Below, piece after piece: positions 25,782-34,046 of a stretch of DNA of 64,000 nt. The notes under the pieces are model-generated. The model saw nothing but the letters and a program-made list of their open reading frames with translations, was not told where the DNA came from and did no database searches. Origin of the DNA: Sporosarcina sp. FSL K6-2383 (GTDB lineage Bacteria; Bacillota; Bacilli; Bacillales_A; Planococcaceae); NCBI RefSeq assembly GCF_038618305.1, contig NZ_CP152017.1, positions 372,001 to 436,000 on the forward strand, written 5' to 3'. The translations under genes and the position numbers were made by a program. Each line of letters starts with the position of its first letter. Within the stretch, counting starts at the first letter, position 1.

Positions 25782-26690
25782 ATTCAACAGTCACCACTAC
25801 TGCAACAAGTCATCGATTATATTGAGGAACATATTAAAGAGGACATCGAACCCAAGGAACTAGCTAAACTAGTTGGCTATTCCCCTTATCATTTTTATCG
25901 CATTTTTGATAAACATATCGGGTACACCATTATGGACTATGTCTTAAAGAGAAAGTTGCAATATGCATTATATGATTTAGCGCAGGGTGAAAAAATTATT
26001 CAAATTGCTTTGGACTATGGCTTTGAAACGCATTCTGGCTTTACAAAGGCTTTTAAAAAATATTTTGGTAGTCCACCCAGTCTATATCGACTTCATTGTC
26101 CATTATCATTACCCCCAAAACTCAATCTACTAAGTCTCCGTGAAAAAAGGGTAGGTGGCATTGTCATGCAACCGAAAATTGTGCAGAAGTCTGCTTTTAA
26201 TATTGCTGGTAAAACATTTGGGAGCACCATCGAAAATATTTCCTATACAAGAGATGCGCCCGCCTTTTGGGATCAAGGAATTTCTCCCGATGAAGAAATC
26301 GAACGCACATTGTATGCAGCCTTATCTCCTAAAAAACATGGGGAATATTGTATCAACCTAAGCAGCGAAGACCAGGGGGACAGGTTTACGTATTTATTTG
26401 CAGTAAATTACGATCAAAACGTTCAGTTACCCACTGGACTGACAAAACTACAAATTCCAGATACAACTTATGCAGTTTTTAGAACCCCACTTGTTACAGT
26501 CGAACAATTTGTCTCCTCCATCAAAGGTACTTGGCAATACATTTTAGAAGATTGGCTCCCGGAATCCCTTTACGAAGTCGATGAGACAAGTTATGACTTC
26601 GAATATTACGACGAACACTGCCATCACTGGGAATACGTAAAAATCTACATGGAAATCTTCCTGCCCATTAAAGAAAAATCCAAGGAATGA
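25782..26690 (+). CDS. AraC-family regulator with GyrI-like effector domain, non-AUG start
   Basis: This is a 302-residue regulator with a full two-helix-turn-helix AraC DNA-binding domain at the N-terminus (DIEPKELAKLVGYSPYHFYR, then IIQIALDYGFETHSGFTKAF). A C-terminal GyrI-like small-molecule domain follows (MQPKIVQKSAFNIAGKTFG to the end). The first ATG in frame (25932) would delete the first HTH. Upstream there is no ATG, GTG or TTG in frame. An ATT at 25782 lies eight bases after AGAGG, and an ATA at 25776 is the other choice (possibly a mutated ATG). The gene is thus either started at a rare codon or recently damaged. Confidence 0.72.
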   Translation: MQQSPLLQQVIDYIEEHIKEDIEPKELAKLVGYSPYHFYRIFDKHIGYTIMDYVLKRKLQYALYDLAQGEKIIQIALDYGFETHSGFTKAFKKYFGSPPSLYRLHCPLSLPPKLNLLSLREKRVGGIVMQPKIVQKSAFNIAGKTFGSTIENISYTRDAPAFWDQGISPDEEIERTLYAALSPKKHGEYCINLSSEDQGDRFTYLFAVNYDQNVQLPTGLTKLQIPDTTYAVFRTPLVTVEQFVSSIKGTWQYILEDWLPESLYEVDETSYDFEYYDEHCHHWEYVKIYMEIFLPIKEKSKE

Positions 26691-26708
26691 CTCACTCCTT
26701 GGATTGTT
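26676..26708. terminator. Bidirectional terminator overlapping two stop codons
   Basis: AATCCAAGGA...TCCTTGGATT is a ten-pair hairpin spanning the stop of the AraC gene and the stop of the MFS gene, two bases apart. Confidence 0.75.
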
Positions 26709-27924
26709 TCAAGATCATCTTATATAAAAATAATACAGGTGCTAATAACACCGCACTCACGATGATTGCTATTTTTATTGTAAAACCTGACGCTACAACA
26801 CCAATAACCGGACCTCCTCCTATTTGACCAATGGCATCTACTTGCCCTTTTACCGAAAAGAAGGTTGCGCGTGTAGAGGAATCTGGAATGATTTTATTGA
26901 GCCAAATATCCTCCAACGGATACATGACTTGCCTTGTAACCTGGATAATTATATAGAAAGTGAGTAAACCCACGACATAAGATGACAACGCAAAGCCTAT
27001 CAATGAGATGATAATAAGTACACTTCCGACAAAAAGAAAGACATAGATATGTCTGAGATTCCCATGGATAGCACTCCGATTCATCCAATGAAGTGCTACA
27101 AAGGAAACAAGCACGACGATAAACTGAAGTCCCCCCATTACCACAACTAATTGTTCGTCCGCCAAATTCGATATGTTGGATACCTCCAAAAAGTGGGACA
27201 TCCATAAACGATCGAAACCTTCACTATAAAATCCTACAAACAAGGCAATAAGAAACACCATTCTTATAATGAAGCTCGCTTTGGAATGGGAAATAACTTT
27301 GCCCATATTCCCCTTCATACTTCCCCATGTTGAGGTTATTTCATCTTTATCTAACGGTTTAAAGTTTTCTTCTTTCATGAAAATGATTAAATAGACAGCT
27401 AATCCAACCATGCATAGTCCACCAATAATGATTGGCAAGTTAATCATGAAATAACCTGTTAAAATACTTAATGGGATTGCAATAACTTGCCCAAGATTCC
27501 CTGCCTTTGCACCTCTTATAAAGGCTAGCGAAGCACGTTCTTCCCCTATTTCATCTGCAATCCAAGCTTGCCGGGAACCACTTGTAAACGTATAACCTAT
27601 CCCCCACGCCACCTGGGCCAGTAATACAGTGATGAAGTAGGGAAATAACCCCTCAATTAAAAAACCGAATCCTATTAAAAAGTAACCAATTATGATTGAA
27701 AGTTTCCGACTTTTCAAATCCGAGACTAGTCCAGTTGGAATTTCAAAAAGGAAAACGGATAGTTCTAATACAGTTCCCACAAACACAAGCTGGAGTGGAC
27801 TAAGCCCTACAATTTTCACATGATATAACAAGTTTACTGTGAAGATAAACGTGAAAAATAATTGTGATGAAAAACAAGTATAAATATAAACTCGATATGG
27901 ATCTTTTGTCAGTAATCTATTCAT
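26692..27924 (-). CDS. MFS transporter
   Basis: This 410-residue major facilitator protein has about twelve membrane segments. The motif-A-like loop is EIPTGLVSDLKSRKLSIIIG, and the second half shows TRQVMYPLEDIWLNKIIPDS, as in drug-efflux-like MFS proteins of Bacillales. The substrate is unknown. The frame is open to 28110, but ATG 27924 with a GAGGGGG ribosome site begins a normal N-terminus (MNRLLTKDPYRVYIYTCF). Confidence 0.83.
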   Translation of the reverse strand: MNRLLTKDPYRVYIYTCFSSQLFFTFIFTVNLLYHVKIVGLSPLQLVFVGTVLELSVFLFEIPTGLVSDLKSRKLSIIIGYFLIGFGFLIEGLFPYFITVLLAQVAWGIGYTFTSGSRQAWIADEIGEERASLAFIRGAKAGNLGQVIAIPLSILTGYFMINLPIIIGGLCMVGLAVYLIIFMKEENFKPLDKDEITSTWGSMKGNMGKVISHSKASFIIRMVFLIALFVGFYSEGFDRLWMSHFLEVSNISNLADEQLVVVMGGLQFIVVLVSFVALHWMNRSAIHGNLRHIYVFLFVGSVLIIISLIGFALSSYVVGLLTFYIIIQVTRQVMYPLEDIWLNKIIPDSSTRATFFSVKGQVDAIGQIGGGPVIGVVASGFTIKIAIIVSAVLLAPVLFLYKMILKQSKE

Positions 27925-28062
27925 CTTATTCCCCCTCATCTTGATTATAAGGAGAAGGACACTCGGTTTCTTGTCCATATTTGCGATAATGAAATACCTG
28001 TATATTTCACCTACAAATAACAAGACTTCACATGAAACCTTGCACAAATTTTCGTTTATTAA

Positions 28063-28108
28063 AAAAAGGTCTGCAAGCGATATGTATTCAACATCGCTTG
28101 CAGGCCTC
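28063..28108 (-). terminator. Terminator of the pirin gene
   Basis: On the minus strand AGGCCTGCAAGCGAT pairs with ATCGCTTGCAGACCT and is followed by TTTTTTT. It lies ten bases after the pirin stop. Confidence 0.85.
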
Positions 28109-28117
28109 ACTTATTCC

Positions 28118-28867
28118 TTACCTTCGTTTACCCATTCCACTAATTGTTCCGCTGTTAGAGGTAATGGCATCCATATCAACAATGAACAAGACGACGGTTG
28201 TATCTTCGATTGCTGTAAATGGCGGCAGATCATTTTCTAGATCGGTCACTGCTTCTTGTTTATGGATCGTGTCATCGCCAATTTGAATCGAACCGTCCAA
28301 AACGTACAGAAAAGGTTTCATCCCCTTGTATTGCGGAACTTGAAGGACGTCACCCATTTTGGGATGCGCGTCCAACACATAGCCGCTTTGTCTAATGACT
28401 AACGGTGCTCCGCTTCCTTCAGGGCCGACCATCTCATACCAATCACGATTGTCCGAAGGTTTGTCATGAAATTGAATGCTTGGAGGTAAATTTGCCTCAT
28501 AAGGGCGGAAAAAGATTTGTAGCATTTCAACATATTCCTCTTTTACCTTTTCCTCGTGCCAAAAGCTATTTCCAGCATTCATCATCATTAACTTGCCCGG
28601 TGCGATTGACGCCTCAAAGCCTGCCGAATCCTTGTGATAAGAAGTACCTTTCCAGACATAGCTGAAAATTTCATCGTTCACATGCTCATGCATTTTAATC
28701 GTCAAACCTTTTCTCATAATAGCGTGGTCGATTGTACTAAGAGGCCCAAAAGCCGGATCATTCATCTCCACATCCAAAATATCACTTGGCTGGATCCTCG
28801 TAATGGTGAATGGTCCTCTAAAAGGTTGATAATGATTTCCTGCACGGAGTATTTGAATCAACCCCAT
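28118..28867 (-). CDS. Pirin family protein
   Basis: This 249-residue bicupin of the pirin family, which binds one iron, has the N-terminal cupin with HEHVNDEIFSYVWKGTSYHKDS and the usual metal His/Glu set (MHEHVNDE, MMNAGNSFWHEE). The second half carries SGYVLDAHPKMGDVLQVPQ and DGSIQIGDDTIHKQE. Some pirins have quercetinase activity; the role here is unknown. The start is uncertain: ATG 28867 touches GGGAGGG, and a TTG at 28861 has better spacing. The frame upstream to 28918 is rejected. Confidence 0.83.
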   Translation of the reverse strand: MGLIQILRAGNHYQPFRGPFTITRIQPSDILDVEMNDPAFGPLSTIDHAIMRKGLTIKMHEHVNDEIFSYVWKGTSYHKDSAGFEASIAPGKLMMMNAGNSFWHEEKVKEEYVEMLQIFFRPYEANLPPSIQFHDKPSDNRDWYEMVGPEGSGAPLVIRQSGYVLDAHPKMGDVLQVPQYKGMKPFLYVLDGSIQIGDDTIHKQEAVTDLENDLPPFTAIEDTTVVLFIVDMDAITSNSGTISGMGKRR

Positions 28868-28931
28868 CCCTCCCTCATAGATTGAAGAAAGCGCGAAAAT
28901 TCCTCTCGGACTCTCCACGCTTCACAGCTGT

Positions 28932-29108
28932 TTAAAGCTCCTGATAATCCCTTTGATATCTTCCGCCGTCTTTGACCACAGAATGATACAACGCTTTTAA
29001 CGCAAAGCTTTTTTCCAAGTCATGCTCTTTCATAATTTGGTTCAGTTGTTTTTTCAGCTCCGTATCATTCTTCACAAGCTGCTCCATCTTTGGTTTTGAA
29101 TACTGCAT
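28932..29108 (-). CDS. Small conserved-looking protein of unknown function
   Basis: This is a 58-residue soluble, charged protein (starts MQYSKPKMEQLVKND, ends GGRYQRDYQEL). It is predicted helical, with no membrane segment and no cysteines. ATG 29108 has an excellent site (GAAGGAGG). I do not recognise the family. It lies upstream of the pirin gene on the same strand with a 64-base gap and could share its transcript. Confidence 0.6.
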   Translation of the reverse strand: MQYSKPKMEQLVKNDTELKKQLNQIMKEHDLEKSFALKALYHSVVKDGGRYQRDYQEL

Positions 29109-29228
29109 AATCCGAACCTCCTTCTTTAAACTTTTTCTCTCTTTAGTATACCATTGCTTAACATACATCCATCCGATTCAGATTTGCTATACTACTTTTA
29201 TCAGCAGGAAATAGAACGGAGTGACATG

Positions 29229-31169
29229 ATGTATAAAACAATCGGTATCCTAGCACACGTCGATGCGGGAAAAACAACATTTTCAGAACAACTTCTTTAT
29301 CACACCAATAGCATTAAACAACGGGGGCGCGTCGATCATAAGGATGCCTTCTTGGATAGCCATGCCATCGAAAAAGAGCGTGGCATCAGCGTTTTTGCAG
29401 ATCAAGCAATCATCTCATATAACAATTCGACCTATACGATTATCGATACGCCCGGGCATGTCGACTTTTCTCCGGAAATGGAACGCGCCATTCAAGTGAT
29501 GGACTACGCCATCATCATTATTAGTGCAAGCGATGGTGTCGAAGGTCATACCGAAACCGTCTGGCAGCTACTTCGTAAACACCAAGTACCCACATTTTTC
29601 TTCATCAATAAAATCGATCGTGAAGGAACGGATGTAGAAAATATTTTACAAGAGATTCGCATTAATTTGTCAGAAGATGTTTGCGACCTTACAACCGCCT
29701 TCCACGAAGGTATCATGCAAGAGGAGCTCATCGAATTTATCGCAGAGCGTGACGAAGCACTGCTGGAAACCTATATGGAAACTGGTTATGACGAGACGCT
29801 ATGGCTCCAAGCATTCAAGAATATGATCCGGGACAATAAAGTGTTCGCCAGCGCCAGCGGTTCTGCACTAAAAGACATCGGCATTGCAGAATTTTTCACG
29901 AAACTCGATGTCCTGACAGGGACCTCCTACGATGATTCCGGTGAGTTTGCGGCACAAGTGTACAAAGTTCGGCATGATGATAACGGCAACAAAGTGACAT
30001 TCCTCAAATCAGTAGGCGGTACACTTCACGTTCGTGAAGAGGTTCATTACGGGGAGCTGGCTGAAAAAATTACTCAAATCCGTATTTATAGCGGCAATAA
30101 ATTCAAGGCAGTCGACCAAATTCATGCAGGTGAATTATTCGCGGTGACTGGCCTAACAAATGCATCCATAGGTGATGGCGTAGGGGCTTTGAAAGAAAAA
30201 GTGACATTTGACCTCATACCCACCTTGAAATCGAAAGTTGTTTTTGATGCATCCATCCATGTCAAAGAGATGTTGCGTTGCTTCAACCTATTGGATGCCG
30301 AGGATCCCTCTCTACGCGTCTTTTGGGACGAGCACTTTCAGGAAATTCACGTACATGTCATGGGCATCATCCAACTTGAAGTGTTGAAGGTAATCGTCAA
30401 AGAACGATTTCAATTCACTGTCACTTTCGATGAACCCAAAATTCTTTATAAGGAAACCATTGCTACAACCGTAAACGGCTACGGCCATTTCGAACCACTA
30501 CGACATTACGCAGAAGTCCATTTGAAAATCGAACCCGCCGATAGAAATAGCGGTATTTCCTTCGATAACGTCTGTCACGCTAATGATCTGTCGATTGGCA
30601 ATCAAAATCTAGTCCGCCATCATGTATTTGAACGCGACCATCACGGGCTATTAACCGGCTCCGCCCTCACCGACGTCAAAATCACATTACTGACAGGACG
30701 AGGACATAATGAGCATACCTCTGGCGGTGACTTTAGAGAAGCTACACGTCGAGCCTTACGCCAAGGGTTAGAGCAAGCCCACAATCTATTACTTGAACCC
30801 TACTATGACTATACAATCAAAGTCGAGTTGGATCTGATTGGGCGTGTGCTATCAGACATTCAACAAGCACATGGCAGCTTTGAGCCTCCCGAAACACTCG
30901 GAGATAAAGTGCTCGTCAAAGGACGTGTTCCTGTTGCAACCTTCATGAACTACAGCACTGCCTTTGCTTCCTTCACGCATGGCAAAGGAACGCTACGCTT
31001 GCAATTTAGTGGCTATGATCGTTGTCATAACGAAGAGCAAGTGATTGAACTGCTTGGCTACAACAAAAACGCAGACCCGGAATACACATCCACCTCCATC
31101 TTCTGCGCAAAAGGGAAAGGCTATCCAGTCCCTTGGGATGAAGCAGAGGCAGCTATGCATTGTGTATAG
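29229..31169 (+). CDS. EF-G-like translation GTPase, Tet(M)/ribosomal-protection family
   Basis: This is a 646-residue GTPase of the size of Tet(M) rather than EF-G. The G1 loop is AHVDAGKTT, G2 lies in EKERGISVF, G3 is DTPGHVDF and G4 is NKIDR. EF-G-like domains II to V follow, including a domain IV stretch (GSALTDVKITLLTGRGHNEH) and a C-terminal domain with GTLRLQFSGYD. Ribosomal-protection proteins bind the ribosome and release tetracycline, but many chromosomal relatives have no such proven activity. Two adjacent ATGs (29226, 29229) follow CGGAGTGAC; the second has better spacing. Confidence 0.85.
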   Translation: MYKTIGILAHVDAGKTTFSEQLLYHTNSIKQRGRVDHKDAFLDSHAIEKERGISVFADQAIISYNNSTYTIIDTPGHVDFSPEMERAIQVMDYAIIIISASDGVEGHTETVWQLLRKHQVPTFFFINKIDREGTDVENILQEIRINLSEDVCDLTTAFHEGIMQEELIEFIAERDEALLETYMETGYDETLWLQAFKNMIRDNKVFASASGSALKDIGIAEFFTKLDVLTGTSYDDSGEFAAQVYKVRHDDNGNKVTFLKSVGGTLHVREEVHYGELAEKITQIRIYSGNKFKAVDQIHAGELFAVTGLTNASIGDGVGALKEKVTFDLIPTLKSKVVFDASIHVKEMLRCFNLLDAEDPSLRVFWDEHFQEIHVHVMGIIQLEVLKVIVKERFQFTVTFDEPKILYKETIATTVNGYGHFEPLRHYAEVHLKIEPADRNSGISFDNVCHANDLSIGNQNLVRHHVFERDHHGLLTGSALTDVKITLLTGRGHNEHTSGGDFREATRRALRQGLEQAHNLLLEPYYDYTIKVELDLIGRVLSDIQQAHGSFEPPETLGDKVLVKGRVPVATFMNYSTAFASFTHGKGTLRLQFSGYDRCHNEEQVIELLGYNKNADPEYTSTSIFCAKGKGYPVPWDEAEAAMHCV

Positions 31170-31224
31170 AACTTTAAATAGTGCCTAAATCTATTACACT
31201 CGTTGAGCTATATCCTCGACATGA

Positions 31225-31340
31225 TTGAAGCGGAAGTATTTTTTCGGAAAATGATAATAACTTTATAAAAGAAGGATCTCCTTATTGGGTGTCAGCCACA
31301 AGGGGCAAACACATTGAATTGTCCAAACAATTATTACCTT
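31225..31340 (+). other. Possible decayed gene tail in intergenic DNA
   Basis: In one plus frame the stretch reads ENDNNFIKEGSPYWVSATRG and then KHIELSKQLLP before a stop, which looks like a protein C-terminus but has no start or ribosome site. Other frames close quickly. It may be the tail of a lost gene; the family is not recognised. Confidence 0.25.
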
Positions 31341-31349
31341 AGCAAAAAG

Positions 31350-31406
31350 TTTAGATAACTAGTAACAGGCATAGTCCTATAGACTGTGCCTGTTACTAGT
31401 TATCTG
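31350..31406 (-). terminator. Long hairpin terminator of the methyltransferase gene
   Basis: GATAACTAGTAACAGGCA pairs perfectly with its complement 18 bases long around a 13-base loop. It overlaps the stop codon at 31396-31398; a short T-run follows on the minus strand. Confidence 0.78.
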
Positions 31407-32010
31407 CATCTAAGCGAAAAACTAAAAAACGTTCATTATTATTTTGTTCATATAATCCAGGGACCTTTATTTCCTGTAACCATACAAAAGGTGTTGCTGT
31501 TTCAAGGAATTGGCTATAATCGGTTGTCGGGTAGTACAGGATAATATCAACTGACCGCTTGTGTTGCTCAACTGAACGTAAAATACGGGCAATGACTCTC
31601 ATAAAAATTTGAATGGAGAACGGGTTGAAAAAATAAAAATGATTGTCCGTTATCGCCACTTCATAGTCCTCTGCCAAACAGCGTTCAAACCAAATAGCAC
31701 CCCCCAGTTGCTTAAGCTTCCCACAGTAACTGGCCTGATTTTCAAGTGCCTCCTGATATAACTGTGCACTCATTTCAATCCCCGTCACCGATACTTGGAA
31801 GTGATGATGCAGGTAAAATGCCAGCCGTCCCTTACCGCAGCCAAAATCGACGACCCCATCCGTTCTCTTCAGTGTATACTCACGAAATAATTCATCCAAC
31901 GCCACATAAGGCGTCGCTTCGTAACGATTGTAATGTGACGACTGAGTTTGCCACTCCCGCGTGCCACCGGTTTTAATACGTAGCAAGCGATCATAGTCTT
32001 TATCGTCCAT
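31396..32010 (-). CDS. Class I SAM-dependent methyltransferase
   Basis: This 204-residue protein has the SAM-binding motif I VVDFGCGKGRLAFYL, an acidic strand end VTGIEMS, and motif region ITDNHFYFFNPFSIQIFMRV, where NPF replaces the NPPY/DPPY seen in nucleic acid methylases. The substrate is unknown. Start ATG 32010 follows GGAGG; eight upstream codons in frame are rejected. It is preceded by the HAD gene on the same strand, but a terminator lies between them. Confidence 0.8.
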   Translation of the reverse strand: MDDKDYDRLLRIKTGGTREWQTQSSHYNRYEATPYVALDELFREYTLKRTDGVVDFGCGKGRLAFYLHHHFQVSVTGIEMSAQLYQEALENQASYCGKLKQLGGAIWFERCLAEDYEVAITDNHFYFFNPFSIQIFMRVIARILRSVEQHKRSVDIILYYPTTDYSQFLETATPFVWLQEIKVPGLYEQNNNERFLVFRLDADN

Positions 32011-32035
32011 AAATACCCTCCTTCCCAATTGCAAC

Positions 32036-32075
32036 TAAAATCCCCTCCAAAATAAAACTCGGAGGGGATCCTTCT
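32036..32075 (-). terminator. Terminator of the HAD phosphatase gene
   Basis: On the minus strand ATCCCCTCCGAG pairs with the TTGGAGGGGAT arm and is followed by TTTT. It lies between the HAD stop and the methyltransferase start. Confidence 0.8.
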
Positions 32076-32086
32076 ATCCATCTAGC

Positions 32087-32947
32087 TTACTTCTGTAAAA
32101 TATATGTCCGTAAAGCATGAGCAACTCCATCTTCATTATGGTGCTTCGTTACATACGTACTCATTTCCTTCAACGGCTCTTCCGCATTGCCCATTGCGAT
32201 GCTCATTCCAGCAATTTCAAACATCGATACATCATTATAATTATCTCCAATGGCGACCGTGTTTTCCAATGGAATCTCCAAGTGCCCCGCCATGAATCGC
32301 AAGGCATTCCCTTTCCCCGCATCAGGATGACCCAGTTCTAAATTGAAAACGCCTGATGAAGTAAGGAACAAATCAGCCCTTCCTGATAACACCTTGCTCA
32401 GCTCTGCTAGCTTAGCCTCGTTCAGTGATAGCACCAACAGTTTATATACGTTTAAATGTGACACATTTGGAATCCCAATGGTAGCTGTTGATAACGTTTC
32501 ATTCAAATCATATTGGTTGTCCAAATAATGATGAAGCATTTCCCCAGCCCAACCCGTCACCTGTTGTTTCGTTGCATGGAGAATTTCTTCCTGTAGAACT
32601 TCCTTACCACCTTGTCCGTTATAGATGCCTTGTGCAGTGTAAATCTCATAGTGAACTCCACTTTTCCCAAGTATTTCAATGACTTCCTCAACAACTTTAG
32701 TTGGAATTGAAAAACGTTGAATCTCTTGTCCTTTATAATAAGAAACTGCACCATTTCCCGTCATAATCGGACAAACAATTCCCGCTGGTTGTAGAATTTT
32801 CTCCACGTCTGGCAAGGCACGTCCAGAGGAAATCGCCACGATATCCCCCTGTTTTTGCACCTCCAAAACTGCTTCTCTATTGGCCTCGCTAATTATGCCA
32901 TTCTCCGATAATAATGTACCATCAAGATCAATCGCGATTAATCTCAA
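32087..32947 (-). CDS. HAD superfamily Cof-type phosphatase
   Basis: This is a 286-residue cytosolic phosphatase of the Cof/YkrA type. The nucleophile Asp is in LIAIDLDGTLLSENG, motif II is VAISSGRALPDV, and motif III/IV is GKGNALRFMAGHL...VAIGDNYNDVSMFEIAG. The alpha/beta cap sits between motifs II and III. Such enzymes dephosphorylate sugar phosphates or flavin precursors; the specific substrate cannot be told. Two TTG starts are possible; 32947 has about ten bases to AAGGGG, and 32956 is too near. Confidence 0.85.
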   Translation of the reverse strand: MRLIAIDLDGTLLSENGIISEANREAVLEVQKQGDIVAISSGRALPDVEKILQPAGIVCPIMTGNGAVSYYKGQEIQRFSIPTKVVEEVIEILGKSGVHYEIYTAQGIYNGQGGKEVLQEEILHATKQQVTGWAGEMLHHYLDNQYDLNETLSTATIGIPNVSHLNVYKLLVLSLNEAKLAELSKVLSGRADLFLTSSGVFNLELGHPDAGKGNALRFMAGHLEIPLENTVAIGDNYNDVSMFEIAGMSIAMGNAEEPLKEMSTYVTKHHNEDGVAHALRTYILQK

Positions 32948-33110
32948 AACAATCAATCCCCTTTCTAATCCGTTACGTCCTATTCATTATACCTTAAATA
33001 GCCCCATATACGTTTTAAGTTCCTTGATTCTTCGGTTAATACGTCAAGTAATTAGAGGAATATCCCACCTCTACCTTTTCACCTTTGTTCGACAACAAAC
33101 TAGTAATCTG

Positions 33111-33138
33111 TTGACATTATTCTACATCATCATACAAT
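33111..33138 (+). promoter_or_regulatory. Promoter of the coiled-coil/deacetylase pair
   Basis: TTGACA (33111-33116) and TACAAT (33133-33138) have a 16-base spacer, 136 bases before the ATG at 33274. Nothing else is recognisable in 32948-33273, which is AT-rich. Confidence 0.6.
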
Positions 33139-33273
33139 AGGATTAAGGTATTATAATATTTTTCATTGTTTTTCTCTACATAAAAGAAAAACGAATCTTC
33201 ATCATAGGCATATATAGCCTTTTATCATTTGAATAAAATTAAAATCCCATCATATTATTTAGGAGATGAAGTT

Positions 33274-34002
33274 ATGTCCAAAGATACCAAAAACAAATCA
33301 AAAGGGTGGTTTAAAGGTGTGCTATCTACTCAAAATCAATTCGAGCAAAATAGTTCCGAGGAAGATGTCATTGAAATTGTCGAAGACGACTTCATAATGC
33401 AAGAAGAGACCAATGACTTAGACTCATCTAGCAATAAAGACTTATTTTCTAAAGATAATCAGGACAAAATCGCCTTGGATATGATCGTTTCTCTAGAAAA
33501 TATGCTTAATGACCGACAGTTAATTTTGTATAAAAAAGAAGGTCTCGAAAACCAATTACATACGGCCAATGAAACAATTAGCCGCCTCAAGCATGACCTT
33601 ATGAAGAAAGATCAACTAACACATGACAAAGATAAGGAAATTCGTGTATTAGAAAGTAATCTAACAAATAAACAAATGGGTTATGATCAGCTTCTCGAAG
33701 ATTATAAAGATTATCAGAGCACTTCAAATAATGACTTCCAAAAAATTTCAAACCAGCTTGAAAAAGAAATGAACAAATACAATATGCTCAATGAAGAATC
33801 CACAAATAGTCAATATCAGAACATGTTAGCAATAAGAGAACTCGAGGAAAAAGTTAGAACTTTAGAAGTAGAAAATCAAAAATACGCAGAACAATGTGCT
33901 CAAATTCTGGGCGAGAAAAATGAATTAATGCAAACAATCAATGACTTTACAGAAAGAATGTCATTTTCTTTTTCTTCAAAGGCAACCCCATCGGAAGAAT
34001 AA
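33274..34002 (+). CDS. Coiled-coil protein of unknown function
   Basis: This is a 242-residue acidic, soluble protein. The N-terminal 75 residues are low-complexity and rich in Asp/Glu/Ser/Asn. From about residue 85 to 225 it is a long coiled coil with regular Leu/Ile heptads (VRTLEVENQKYAEQ, LENQLHTANETISRL). It has no signal peptide, membrane segment or cysteine cluster apart from one Cys. ATG 33274 follows TAGGAGATG; the frame upstream to 33229 is rejected. It precedes the deacetylase by 44 bases on the same strand, which suggests a joint role, perhaps a scaffold. The family is not recognised. Confidence 0.65.
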   Translation: MSKDTKNKSKGWFKGVLSTQNQFEQNSSEEDVIEIVEDDFIMQEETNDLDSSSNKDLFSKDNQDKIALDMIVSLENMLNDRQLILYKKEGLENQLHTANETISRLKHDLMKKDQLTHDKDKEIRVLESNLTNKQMGYDQLLEDYKDYQSTSNNDFQKISNQLEKEMNKYNMLNEESTNSQYQNMLAIRELEEKVRTLEVENQKYAEQCAQILGEKNELMQTINDFTERMSFSFSSKATPSEE

Positions 34003-34046
34003 ACAGTAAGTAGCATACGCATTGCTGCTTTGGAAAGGAGGCGCTC

